Assembly (NCBI RefSeq): GCF_949628265.1
Contig: NC_088789.1
Coordinates: forward strand, 23,553,883-23,617,882
DNA length: 64,000 nt
Direction: 5' to 3'
Source of the DNA: Cloeon dipterum
Lineage: Eukaryota; Arthropoda; Insecta; Ephemeroptera; Baetidae
Shown: piece after piece, positions 1-12,752 of the stretch
How positions within the stretch are numbered: the first letter of the stretch is position 1
Layout of the letters: every line of letters starts with the position of its first letter
Notes under the pieces: model-generated
Databases searched by the model: none
What the model saw: only the letters and a program-made list of their open reading frames with translations
Told to the model about the DNA's origin: nothing
Program-made: the position numbers and the translations under genes

Positions 1-3000
1 ACCATCCAGGCCACACCACCACCGGTCGTTAAATGGTAATGAGGAAGCGAAAATTACTGATAAAATATTAATTAAAAATTATTTTTAAGGTACAAGGATG
101 GCAAAGAAGTTTCCGCTGATGCACGCATTAAAATCACCAAGGAAGGATCAGAGACGTACAATCTATCTGTCACTTTGCTCAAACTCGAGGATACGGGCGA
201 GTACGAGGTCAAGGCCACAAATGACCAGGGCACCTCAAGCTCTGTGACCAAGGTCACCGTTAGCAGTAAGTATACATCTGAAGTGGTTGCCTGGTATTTG
301 CTCTGGCGCGTGGTACAAAACCCACGTTCCAAAGATTGTGCCTGTCCATGCAGTTTGCATAACATAGACACAAAGTTGCAAATAGTGCCAGTATGAATCA
401 TAAGCACAAAAACAATGCACACGACATTTCTAGAAAAAACAACCATCACAGAGACAGAGGAAACCACAATTATTGAAGAGGAAAGCAAAACAGGTAATTG
501 CCATTACATGGGGAAAATTATAAATTCTTAACACTCTGAGGCAAAATTTTAAATAAATAAAATAAAACAGAAACGAGTGAAAAGAGCTCAAAACAAACTG
601 ACGACGACAAAGAGATGGAAAAACAAGAGATCTGCGAGGTTGATTCTTCAATGCCGCCAAAGGCGCACCAGTCCCTTTCCGAGGCCGCACCATTGCAGGC
701 GGAAGTATCCGACAGTCCAATAGCAACAGAAGAAGCCGAAATTGAAAATCAGTTGGAAAAAGAAAAGATCTGCGAGGTTGATTCTTCAAAGCCGTCAAAG
801 GCGCAACAGTCTCTTTCCGAGGTCGCACCATTGCAGGCAGAAGTATCAGACAGTCCAAAAGCAACAGAAGATACCGAGATTGAAAATCAGTTGGAAAAAC
901 AAGAGATCAGCGAGGGTGCAGCTTCTAAGCCTTTGAAGGCGCAACGGTCCCTGTCTGAGGCGGCTCCGATGCAAGCAGACGTGTCCGTGGAGAACGACAA
1001 AGCTGACTACGAGTTGGAACAGCAAGAAATCCTCGAGGGTTTAGCTTCAAAGCCTTCAAAGACGCAGCGATCTATGTCTGAGGTGGGACCAAAGCAGGCG
1101 AAAATGTGTGACGGCTTGCGAAAACACAGTTTGGACAACTTGTCTGGTGATGCTGCCGCGGCTCAGCACGAGCAGGCGATGCGAGTTCCTGATTCGCAGC
1201 GAGGCACTCGTGCATTGGACGAAACTGATGGCGAGGAAGAGATGGATGGCTTGCTGAAACGAGTTCAAAAACAGAGGAGTGTACTCGAGGAGATTTTAGA
1301 ACAAGAGGATGCAAGGGACAAAGAGGGTAACTTTCTCTGGGAAATGTTCTTTAAGTTAATAATCCTGCTTCTGTAAAATACTCAAAATAATAATTGAATT
1401 AAATTTTAATCGATTTCAATATTTTGTATTAGAATATATTTTGCCAAAGAAAAATTTGGCAATCTTTGCTGTCAAAATAATTGGCGATTTTCAGTGATTC
1501 TATCTAATTTGTAATTATAAAATCCTTCTTGTTGTATACTATTTCAGCTTTAATCATATATTATTTGCGCTCCAACTCATCGTCTAGCTTCTGGTCGCTT
1601 CAGTTCATTATTAGCACTAATTTAACTACTACACATCTTAAATCAACACCAAACACACATCTTAAAAATAAAACGACTTGCACTAAAAAAACTAGATAGT
1701 ATTGCATTTAGTGTTTTTAGTTTTCGCCGCATAACATAGCAAAGCAAAATTGATTTGACTAATTATATTAAACTAACGCTTGACCTAATTTTAATGAGTT
1801 TGTCTTTTCCAGCTTTCCCTACTATACTTTCTCACACCATGAACGACACCAAGGTGTACGAGTCCCTCAGCCACTCCTTCGAGGTGCATGCTGATGGCAT
1901 TCCAAGACCAGAAGCCACATGGTGCGTTACATTAATTTTTAAATGCCTATTATATTAGAATTAATTCGATCTGCTCTGATAAAAGGACCAAGGATGGCAA
2001 GGTCATCAAGAGCGATGATCACGTCAAGATCACTTCTGAAGAAAAGGTGTACAAGCTGGAAATCGCCGAGCTTGTCATGGAGGACGCTGGCGTTTACAAG
2101 TGCACCGTCAGCAACCGCCTGGGAGATAAGTCCCTTGAGACCAATTTCCAGACCATCAGCGTCAACGAATTCCGCAAGCCTGACCTTAAAACCGAGCTCC
2201 AGCCTCTTATTGTCAACAAGAAGGAGAACGGAACTCTCACTCTCATGCTTGTTGCCGACCCTGTGCCTGAAGTCACCTGGTATGTTTAATACTTTAATTT
2301 CTGATTCTTTATGGAAAAATGATGACAAAAGATTCCCCCTCAACGAAAGAATGATTGACATGTTCCGAATCTGAAAGTTTTTATTATTTAAAATAAAATA
2401 GACATGTAAATTTCGTTTGCAAATTATCACGTAATAATTTCAGGTACCACAACGGAAAGGAAATTTCTCCAGACAACCTTGATTACGAGTTCACCTTGGA
2501 GACCAAGGACATTGAAAACAACCTGAAGGAATGCTACTACACCATCACTTTGTGCAACGCTTTGCACGAGCACACTGGCGAGTATAAGATCCTGGCCAAG
2601 AACAAGTACGGCGAGATGGAAACATCGGTTTGTTAATTTAAAGAATATATGGAACAGAAAATTAACATATTTTTAAATTTAGACGCGTCTGGATGTCTAT
2701 CTGGTGCCTGAGATCACACCTCTGAAGGACATAACCATCAACCCTTACGACACCACGCAATTCGAGGTTGTTATCAACGCTAACCCCAAGCCAAAGGTTA
2801 CTTGGTACAGGAACGATGAGGTGGTCGGCAATTCGGACCACACTCAGCTGATCGCCGATATCGAGGCTGAAATCTACCGACTGGTTGTGTCCAACATCAC
2901 GCTTGTGGACGACGGTGTCTACAAGGTGGTTGCCTCCAACAGCATGGGCGAGTCGTCCGAGCAATGCACATTGAAAGTGCACAGTAAGAAATTGACCAAC

Positions 3001-6000
3001 TATTTTCCAAATTGAATTATTTTGAATTAATTTTTTCACCAGACGAGGCCCCGCAATTCGTCATGCCGATTGCTGTTCAAACCGTCGCTGCTTACCACGA
3101 CGTCGATTCTCGCGTTCGCTACACTGGCGTGCCCACACCAGAGATCAAATGGTACGTGATATAAAATTTATAAATTTTTTGATAAGAATTTTTTCTTTTA
3201 AAAGGTACTTTGAGGGCAAGGAGATCAAGAGCGAAGGCCGCTACACAATTGAAGTGGACAACGAGCATCTGGTCTCAGGTCTTAAGATTGAAAAACTTGA
3301 AGAGTCTGATGTTGGCGTTGTAAGTAGACAATCCTACCGATTTTTAGCAAGAAAATTGAGCCATCATTCCACTTACAGTATAGTGTAACTGCATCCAACT
3401 TGGCTGGTCAAGCTGAATGCAGTGCTCAACTTAGCATGGCGCAAACACCGCCCTCATTCATCAACTACATGGACAAGTACCACGAGATCGACGAAAACGA
3501 CGATTTGTCCATCAAGATGAAGGTCGACGGCAGCCCCATCCCAACTGTCAAGTGGTTCAAGGACATGGAAGAAATCAGTGGCGAGGGCCGCATCAAGCTC
3601 TCATCTCTGCCTGACGGAACAATCGAACTTACTATCGCCAAAGTCAAGCCCTCCGACTGCGGAGCATATAAAATCGTGGCCACCAACAAGCACGGAGAAA
3701 GGGCTGTGCTGACAGCTGTTGCCGTTACACGTAAGAATTTTTGGAAATAAATTAACGAAACTTCTACGGTTAATTAATTCTTCCAGCATTTGCACGCAAA
3801 CCGGTGTTCATTCAGCCTTTGGCTGATATCATCGGAAAAGCCGATAGCTTGGTCAAACTCGAGGCCCAGGTCACCGCCTTCCCATCGCCTGAAGTGCATT
3901 GGTATTTAAATCCCGCATGGAAATAATTTTTAAAAAAAATTCATGCTCTTACCTTTCATCAGGTTCAAGGATGGCCTTCCTCTCCGTCCGCACCACAACA
4001 TCAATTTCATCAATTCCCCTGGTGGAATTATCGGTCTGCACTTTGACAAGGCCGTTCCTCATGACGCAGGAAAATACAGTGTCACAATTAAGAACCGTCT
4101 TGGAGAGCTTGCTGCAACTGCGGTGGTTGAAATCGAACGTGAGTACTGAAATCAGAAATTTAAAATATTTCATTCATTGAAATTTAAAGGAAATGATTAC
4201 GTGAAAGATTTATAGGAATATTCCGTGTCTAGAAACAGTGGGAAAATGATCGTTTGACAACTATAAATAAAACTACGAAATAAGAATGAGCCAGAAAAAC
4301 TCAATTTTAAAATATTTTCAGCTGCTGCTCGCAAGCCCAGCTTCCAGGATGCACTACAGCCTACCAGAGTGGTCGAGGGCTATCCTGCCAAGCTGGAGGT
4401 CAAAATCTACGGTCATCCCAAGCCTGTTCTCACTTGGTAATTTTTGCATTGCCGCAAAAACATTTTCAGCTTAATTTGCCATTTTTAGGACCCACCGTGG
4501 CGAGGATATTGTAGTGGACGGAAAGCGCTACAAGGAGGTGACCTCCGCCGACGGCATTACTTCCCTGCTCATCGATAAGGTTTTGCCTGAGGATGGCGGT
4601 GAATACGCTTGCACTGCCAACAACGACCTTGGCTTCGCTACATGCAAAAACCGCTTGGAGGTAACACCCAAGGAGAAGGAAAATCAGCCCGAAGAGGTGC
4701 CTGTGTTCATTCACCCGCTCAGAGATGCCAACTGCGAGGAGGGTGGATACCTCACCTTGGACGTGCCTTTCCTCGGAAATCCTATTCCCGAGGTTGTCTG
4801 GACCAAGAACGGAAAGGTCTTGGAGCCTGGTGACAGAGTCACTATCACATGCGACGGAAAGAGGGTAAATAATAATATTTTATTTAAGTCTCTAGTGAAA
4901 TTAAAATTGATTTAAAATCCAGGTTGGATTGGATGTCAGGCCAACCAGCTTGAACGACGTCGGCAAGTATGAGTGCACTTTGACCAACCGTCTCGGAAAG
5001 GCTTCGACCGGCTGCAACGTTGCCGTGCGCAAAGTGTTCCAGCCTCCAAAGTTCACTCAGACTTTTGGAGACTTGCAACAGGTACACACATCAGTTGATA
5101 CCGTGCTGTTGCAATATGATATTGAAAGTATGCAACCCGCGCAGCAATAATGACGAGCAAATTGCCTATCTTGTAAAAGCTGAAGGGGATTCTAAATATG
5201 AGAATATTTAATTTCAGCTGCCCAACTACGACGCAAAGTTCCTTGCTCGCGTCACTGGCCTGCCGACTCCAGACGTTGTCTGGTCCAAGGAGGGAAAAAT
5301 CCTACCTGGACGCGACACAGAGAAGTACCAGGTCAAGAAGGACGGAGATGCTACCTTGCTCTACATCCGCAACTGCACGCCCGATGATGTTGGCAAATAC
5401 ACTTGCTCGGCCAAGAACTCTGCCGGTGAAAATTCGTGCACAGCCAGCCTTGAAATTGTCGAGAAGATGTGAGTTCCCCACTGTTTAATTGATATAACCT
5501 CAATAATAACGTATTTTCCCATAAAGCGGCAAGAGGCACAAGGCAGAGGCTCCAGTTTTCCTCAAGAAGCTGGGAGACTGCGTTGTGTACCAGGGCATGA
5601 CCGCCAGGTTCACTGCCTGTGTCACCGGCTACCCTGAACCTGAGCTGGAGTGGTACCGCGACACGACTCGCCTTTTCAACAGCGAACGTATTAAGTTCGA
5701 GAAGGAAACTTCTGGACTTGTGCGTCTCATCATTGAAAAGGCAAGAAATATTCTTAATAAAATTATTTAAATTGGTCAAGGAATGATTACCTTCTTCACG
5801 TTAAGTACTTAGCCATGACTAAAAATTGACTTAAAACGATGACCTACTGTAAATTAAAAATAAAATTTGTCCTCCAACAAGATAAAATGAGTTATTAATG
5901 CGTGAAATATGTTTTAACGTAGGTTGGAGAGGCCGATGTCGCCGTTTACAGACTGCGAGCTACTAATGAGCACGGACAGGCTGACTGCGAAGCCAATCTC

Positions 6001-9000
6001 GTCTACGATGGTACTTTCAAATATTTTGAAATTAAAAACAAATAATTTCAACATTTTTTCTTCTCGATTTCAGCTCTGGAAGATCGCCCAGACAAGAAGA
6101 CCATGTGCGATCAGTACTCAGAGTACGACAACATCCGCAAGTCTGGCGCTCCTATGCCACTGGCCGACCGTCCGATTGTGAGTCGCATGACCGACCGCAA
6201 CCTGACCTTGTCCTGGAAGCCGTCGATACCGAAGGGACCGCGCGAGCCTGTTACCTACAGGGTTGAAATGTGCGAGCTGCCTGGAGGCGACTGGTTCGAC
6301 ATTCGCACAGGTATTTTTGCTCTAGTGAATCAAATAAAATTTTAATAATGGAATGATTATTCACTGCCAAACTATTGGAAATTAAAATGTCATTAAAATC
6401 ATCGGGAAAATGACCAGACCTAAATCAAAAGAATTATTTTCTCATTTTTATATTTGAGATATAAATTTAAAAAAATAATTATCTTAGGTATCAAGAGCTG
6501 CGCCTGCGATGTTCGCAATTTGGAGCCTTACCGCGATTACAAGTTCCGCATCCGCGTTGAAAACAAGTACGGAATCAGCGACCCATCTCCCTACGCCATC
6601 ACCTACAGGGAGAAGCTGGAGCCTGATCCACCCAAGTTCATCCCCTACTTGGAGCCTAATCTCGATTTCCGTCCAGAGACGTCTCCCTTCTTCCCCAAGG
6701 ACTTTGATATTGAAAAGCCCCACATCGACGGATTTGCCAAGCCACCAAAGTAAGAAATGTCAAATAAATCCGGAGAAATTTGTAAACGGATTTTTTTTCA
6801 AAGGTTCCTGCGCCAGGAAGACTACAACAACCAGTACGGAGTCAAGGACCACAACTGCCAGCTACAGTGGTTTGTCTATGGTTATCCTAAGCCAAAGGTG
6901 AGCTTCACCTTCAACGATGAGCCAATTGAGATGGGAGGACGCTTCGATTGCAGCTACACCCGCAATGGACAGGCTTGCCTCTTCATTAACAAGTGAATTA
7001 ATTTAAAATTCATTTGATGGGGTATTAAAATAAATTTTAAACTCAGGATGATGGACCGTGACTGCGGTATTTACGAAGCTTGCGCCGTGAATGAGCACGG
7101 CGAGGCGAGACAGCGCGTGAATTTGGCCGTCGCTGAGTATCCCAGGTTCTTGAAGAGACCTGAGGAGACCCTGATTTTGGCGAGAAAATCCGCTCGCATT
7201 GAAGTGCGTGTGTCAGGAACACCGTTCCCTGAAGTCAAGTGGTACAAGGATTGGCTTCCAATCGCCGAATCCTCTCGCATTAAGGTTTGTTACAAATTCT
7301 TATAATTTTGAGGAAAGTCTACTAATTATTTAAAACTTAGATCTTCTTCATTGAGCCCGACACAGCAGTTCTCCAGATCGGAGAGGCCATGGCCAAAGAC
7401 GCGGGTCTGTACTCTGTGTGCGCTAGGAACATTGCTGGCAGCGTGTCCACCTCATTCAGCATCCACGTCGAGGAGAACGAGGCGGCCTACTTCTATTCCA
7501 CCTATACCGGAAGAATCATCAAGGAGATGAAACCCCATAAGAACAAGTACATCGAGGAGTTTTACGATTTGGGCGAAGAGCTCGGCCGAGGCTCTCAGGG
7601 AGTCACCTTCCACGCTGTCGAGCGTCTTTCAGGTAAAAAGCTCATGCCGAAATTTTTGAAAAAATTACATTCACAAATTTGTCAATAACAGGTCGCAACT
7701 ACGCCGCAAAGGTGATGCATGGAAAGCAAGACCTGAAGCCTTTTATGCTTAATGAGCTTGAGATCTACAACCAGCTTAACCACAGGAAGCTGTTGAGGCT
7801 GCACGACGTTTTCGAAACAAAGAAGTCTCTCACTCTCGTCACTGAGCTGTGAGTTAAATTTTACGGTTTAATTGCATTAAAAAGAAATTAATAACAAAAT
7901 TATCGCAGCGCTTCTGGCGGCGAACTCCTGGAGTCCCTGACCAAACAGGAATATGTGACAGAATCTGAAATTTCTGGCTACATCCGCCAGATTCTGGTTG
8001 GTCTGGAATACCTGCATTCCCAGAACATCGCTCATCTGGGACTGACAGTAAGCAAATTCCACACAACAAAAATCTCTAAATTAATAATTATTTTCCCTTT
8101 CCTCAGCCTGGTGATCTTCTGATTTCCCACCCTGGTGGTGACGATCTGAAAATCGCTGACTTCGGCCTTTCCCGCAAGATCTACTTCTCGAAACTGGCAG
8201 CCCTGAACTACGGCATGCCCGAGTTCGTGGCGCCCGAGGTGGCCAACGGCGACGGCGTGCACATGGCCGTGGACATGTGGTCTGTGGGTATCATCACCCA
8301 CCTGCTGCTGACCGGTGTGTCCCTCTTCCGAGGCAAGCACGACCGCGACACCCTGAGCAAGGTGCGCGAGGGCAAGTGGGACGACCTGCACCTGATCAGC
8401 AGGAACGTGTCTGACGACTGCAGGGACTTCATCAAGTCTCTGCTCATGTATCAAGTGGACAACCGCATGGACGTGCACACCGCCCTGAAGCACCCGTGGC
8501 TGGCGCGCGCCGACAAGATCCCGCAGGACGAGCCGCAGCTCAGCACCGACGCCCTCAGGCACTACTACAAGGGCCTCAGGGACTGGTACTCGAACGCCTC
8601 CTGCCGCACCTGGTACCGCCGTCGTCCCCTGGACGGCGCCGACACCCACCCGTCGTGCATGGTCTACCCACCAGGACTCACCTACACACCGCCCGCTTCA
8701 CCTAGAGCCACGCCTGACCGCGCTCTTTGGGAGAACAAGATCGAGTCCAGACACGGAGTTGATTACGAGCTTGGATTGATCCAGTCGGAGAGCCAGTAAG
8801 TGTTAATGGTTTTTAAACACATAACAATTATTCAAGATCTTATTTTTTAAATATTTATGTTAGCTAAAACATTTAAACGCTTTGCATAAAAAATATAGAT
8901 TTTAATTTTATATTTATCTCAAATAATCTTAAAGTTAAAATAATAATTTGGCTAATTTAACTGAGTTCATAGTCTTAATAGTTTCTTAGGTCAATTAGAA

Positions 9001-12000
9001 AAATATATTTAATTCCAATATTGATGTACATTTTTATATAAGATCTAAGCGACAAAGACACTATTGGATTATTTAGCTAATTTAATTTTGACTCGAAAAA
9101 TTTGAGAGATTTTTAATGATTTTCCAACAGCTACCAATACGGACCTGACACCTACTTGCTGCAACTCCGCGACGTGGACTTCCCCTGCCGTCTGCGCGAG
9201 TACATGAAGGTGGCTGCGTCTCGCAGCCAAGCCTTCGCCCTGAGCGGCGGGCGCGACTGGAGGGCTCCCGTCATCAGGGAGCGTCGCCGCTTCACTGATG
9301 TCATGGACGAGGAAATCGATGACGAGCGCAAGGAACGTTTTGCCAAGTACGGCAGCGCTGACACCTACACCTTGCGTCGCCTGAGACACGAGCTTGGCAG
9401 CAGGATGGAGGGCCAGTTCGAGGCCGAGGCCATGGTTGAGTCAAAGAGGGACGGACAGCCACCCTTCATGCGCGAAAAGCCACAACTGCTCCCCATTTTG
9501 GAGGACACGCCAGCGAAGCTCACCTGCCTGGCTGTCGGCGACCCTAAGCCAGTCGTCCAGTGGTTCAAGTAAGAAAAATGTAACCAAAGCTAAAAGAGCA
9601 AATTAAAATTCCTTCTGATTAGGAACGATAACCTTGTGCCCGAAGGCAAGCGTGTGACCGTCACCGAAGACTCCCACGGCAGGTCAATCCTCAGCTTCGA
9701 CCCTGCCTTGCCAAACGACGCCGGCATTTACAAGGTCGTCGCCAGGAACAGGGTCAGTTTAAAGGATTTTTAATGTAGGACAAAATTTAATAGATTCGAA
9801 ACAGGTTGGGCAAACCGTGGCCCGAGTCAGGGTTGTTCTTGCTGGACCACCTGCCGCCCCTGATTCACCTGAAGTGGCGGACAAGTCTGACACCGAAATC
9901 TTCCTGAAGTGGAAGCAGCCCAAGGACGATGGCAACTCAACAGTCCTTTGCTACAGCTTGCAGTACAAGGAAGCTGGTATGAATTTTAATCAAAAAATAT
10001 TCTATTTTGCAAGAAGAATTAATGGTTAATTAATTATTTCAACTGTCTATGACTCTCTAGATAAATTTATTTTATTTTTTATTTCAATTTTATCGGTACT
10101 ATTAACTAAACTCAAATATTTTTAAAAAAATTCATAAATAATTATATTAATTGCGGCACAAGTAAAAAAGATTATTTTTAACCATTAAAATCAATAATAG
10201 CTGAAAAATTATTAATTCTTTCATATTTAATTAAATTAAAAATTTCCACAGACAAAGTTGAGTGGGTGGAGTGTGCGTTCAACAACATCGACCATGAATT
10301 CTTCCTTGTGCGCAACCTGGCGCCGAAAACCGAGTACCAATTCCGTCTGGCAGCCCGCAACCGCATCGGCTGGAGCGAAAAGGGCGTCCCGTCTGCGATT
10401 TTCAAGACGCGCGACGCGGGCGCACCTAAAGTGGCCAGCATTTCCAAAGCCATGCTGCACCTGCAGCAGCTGACCGAGTCTGGACAGAAGGTGCAGGGCC
10501 TGGACGAGAACCAGGAGGAAGAAAGCTCGCAGATCTTGGACTACGCCGTGGAAAGGAGCCCACTCACCTGGAGGGACGAGAACCCCGCCGAAAAGTTCAA
10601 CTTCATATCTGAAATTTCGAGGGGCCGCTTCTCCATGGTGGCGAAGGCCATCGAGAGAGCCACGGACCGCGTGATCGTGGCCAAGGTCCTCGCCTGGACG
10701 CCCGAGACTGAGCTCGAGGTGCTAAGGGAGTTCGAGGCCTGGCACTCGCTACGCCACGAAAGAATCTGCATTCTCAGCGAAGCCTACAGAGTGGGCACGT
10801 CGGCCACGCTCATCCTTGAGAAGCTGCAGGGCTCTGACGTGCTCACATATCTGGCCAGCAGGCACGAGTACTCCGAGCAGGTCGTCGTTTACATTGTCCA
10901 GCAGGTAAAATAAATTTGAAATTACTTAAAAATTTAAATATGGATGAAAAAGATTTTGCACGATTTTGATTTAATGGGAGTTTCAAGCGCAAGGACAGCT
11001 AAAAATTGTTAGTTATATTTTGTTAATCAGGGTTATGAATTTTATACAGTAAACGTTTTCTGAGCTTCACATTTTCAAATTTCAAGTGGATTTATCGGCC
11101 AATTTTTTATGGTCTGTTTTACAGTCCAAAACATATTTTTTATTTCAAAAGATCAGGTTTAACTGTAATTTTCAACTTTATTCTTTTTGGAAGAATTATT
11201 TTAACTGTCCTAACTCGGAATTTTTCCTCAGATTCTGGATGGTCTCCAATACCTTCACTGGCGAGGAATTTGCCATCTAGCAATCGAGCCAGACAACGTT
11301 GTCATGGCTGGAGTGAGGTCGGCGCAAATCAAGCTGGTCGATTTTGGAGCTGCGCAGCGAGTTAGCAAACTGGGCACCGGCGTACCACGCAGCTTCGCAA
11401 CAGAATTCTCAGGTATTTCTCAAAAAGAGCCCATTTCTCAATTGTAAAAAATGACGTTTATTCGTCTCCACGACTAAATTATTTTATTTGAACAGCCCCT
11501 GAAATCTTGAACAACGAGCCAGCGTTCCCGCAGAGTGACGTCTGGTCGCTTGGCACCCTGACATACTTGCTGCTGTCTGGCGTGTCTCCCTACAGGGCCG
11601 AGACCGTGGAGGAAACCAAAGCCAACATCACCTACGTCAGATACAGATTTGAGCACCTTTACAAGGAGTTGACTGCGGAAGCAACTCGCTTCCTTATGTT
11701 TATTTTCAAGCGCACACCTAGGTGAGTTCAAGCAAAAAGAAAACAAGCAGGAAATTAAAAAATGAATTATTTTGCAGCAAGCGACCCACAGCCGAAGAAT
11801 GCCAAGAACACAGATGGCTTTTGCCAACAGACCACCTAGTTAAGAAGAGGGAGAGGGCAATTTTCCTTGGCAACAGGCTAAAGGTGAGCTTCTTTAAAAT
11901 TAAATCAAAATGAAAATTTTAAATTGGAATCAAAGGTTGCAAAAAAACTAAAGTTCTAAGTTTTTTAATGTTAAGTTATTTGTGTAAAACTTTGACCTGA

Positions 12001-12331
12001 GTTAAGGGTAGAGATAACGGCAGTAAAAATAACGTTTTAAAATTATAATTCTACAATGCAGTAGAATTTTTCCCTTTATATTCGCGTTATTTTTTTATTT
12101 TTGCAAGAAAAAAAATGATTTCTGCAAAATATTGCTGAAAATCTATTGCAAGATATTTAAGATATTTTATCTGATCGGAATTTTTCCCCTCAGGATTTCA
12201 GTGAGCAGTATCACGGAGAGAAAGCGAGGGCGGCGGCAGCCATTGAGGAGAAGAGACCAAAGGCCATTCCTGTTGAGGTCAAGTTGGCCAGGTCGATTAG
12301 CGTGCAGGAGGAGTTGCTGACGCCGAATTAA
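1..12331 (+). CDS. Unc-89: Unc-89/obscurin, giant sarcomeric protein, C-terminal part (5' end outside window)
   Basis: Muscle M-line scaffold of the titin/obscurin family. I assembled 35 phase-consistent exons: 1-35, 90-265, 434-493, 571-1326, 1813-1921, 1986-2279, 2444-2627, 2683-2983, 3043-3151, 3205-3319, 3379-3730, 3787-3901, 3963-4138, 4322-4436, 4489-4864, 4923-5081, 5218-5468, 5527-5740, 5923-6010, 6074-6310, 6488-6749, 6804-6992, 7047-7284, 7341-7632, 7692-7848, 7909-8047, 8107-8795, 9131-9568, 9623-9752, 9805-9976, 10252-10904, 11232-11412, 11496-11721, 11778-11883, 12194-12331. They give 2,743 residues to the stop. Domain order is Ig, acidic repeat linker, about nine Ig domains (with W and DxGxYxC/K signatures such as GVYKCTVSN), FN3 (about 6150-6600), two Ig, kinase 1, linker, Ig, FN3, kinase 2, short tail. 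The Ig-FN3-Ig-kinase-Ig-FN3-kinase end is diagnostic of invertebrate Unc-89. The intron after 5740 has a GC donor; all others are GT-AG. The start and N-terminal domains are not in the window. Confidence 0.95.
629..1150 (+). repeat. Coding tandem repeat, 46-residue (138 bp) unit, about four copies
   Basis: This lies inside exon 571-1326 of Unc-89. Copies begin at about 629, 767, 905 and 1028. The first three are exactly 138 bp apart; the fourth is 123 bp on, five codons shorter. Each copy carries an EI(C/S)E segment, a (K/R)AQ-SLSE-type serine motif and an acidic EIENQLEK tail. The first two copies are nearly identical at the DNA level, so the duplication is recent. The linker is acidic and probably disordered. 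It separates Ig domains. Confidence 0.85.
7560..8516 (+). other. Unc-89: Unc-89 kinase domain 1 (predicted pseudokinase)
   Basis: This is a protein-kinase fold across four exons. The glycine loop is LGRGSQG, the VAIK-type lysine is in NYAAKVM, DFG is intact at 8158-8166 (IADFGLSR), APE is intact (EFVAPEV) and the C-lobe ends at HPWLARA. The catalytic loop is HLGLTPGDLL, so the HRD aspartate is glycine and the metal-binding asparagine is aspartate. Phosphotransfer is therefore unlikely. Published work on Drosophila obscurin describes its kinase domains as probably inactive binding platforms, which fits. Confidence 0.88.
10596..11823 (+). other. Unc-89: Unc-89 kinase domain 2 (predicted pseudokinase)
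   Basis: This is the second kinase fold, across four exons. The glycine loop is degenerate (ISRGRFS), the lysine is in VIVAKVL, DFG is intact at 11340-11348 (LVDFGAAQ), APE is intact (FSAPEIL) and the C-terminus has EHRWLL. The catalytic loop reads HLAIEPDNVV, with alanine replacing the HRD aspartate at 11280-11282. The asparagine is kept. It should bind nucleotide poorly or without turnover. Confidence 0.87.
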
Positions 12332-12752
12332 AGGGGAACCGAAAGGAAGGAAGGAAGGGCAACAAAAAATTGATCTTACTGTTGACGCTGGCACTCGAAT
12401 TTAAGAAGTAAACAAACAGAATTTTTTCGAATTTAAGATTTTGGTCCCTTTAGATGGACGATTTGGATTTTTCAAAAGAGCAGACTTTTTTTAGGCAACC
12501 TCAAACTTGTCCTCATATGTTTTTGTCTGGGGTTTGGTATGTTTAAAGCAATGCTGAAGCAATCCTAAAAATGTTTGTTTTGTTCCTAATATGATGTTGA
12601 AACTTTATTGTAAATAAAAAATTTAAAAATAAGTAGCTCCGAGTTTGTTGTACGATAAAAAGACCGACTTCTTACATATAGAAAAAAAGCACATGCAAAT
12701 GTAAGAAACAGGAAGCATAATCAAACAGGATAATCAAAACTGGTACTCACAT
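12332..12752. other. Convergent 3' UTRs of Unc-89 and Csl4
   Basis: This gap holds the Unc-89 3' UTR on the plus strand and the Csl4 3' UTR on the minus strand. A plus AATAAA lies at 12613-12618 and a minus AATAAA (TTTATT on plus) at 12604-12609. Each signal is upstream of the other gene's expected cleavage site, so the two mRNAs should overlap by tens of bases. No further gene is visible. Confidence 0.75.
12604..12618. terminator. Back-to-back poly(A) signals (Unc-89 +, Csl4 -)
   Basis: TTTATT at 12604-12609 (minus-strand AATAAA for Csl4) is separated by three bases from AATAAA at 12613-12618 (Unc-89). They lie about 280 and 145 bp from the respective stop codons. Confidence 0.75.
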
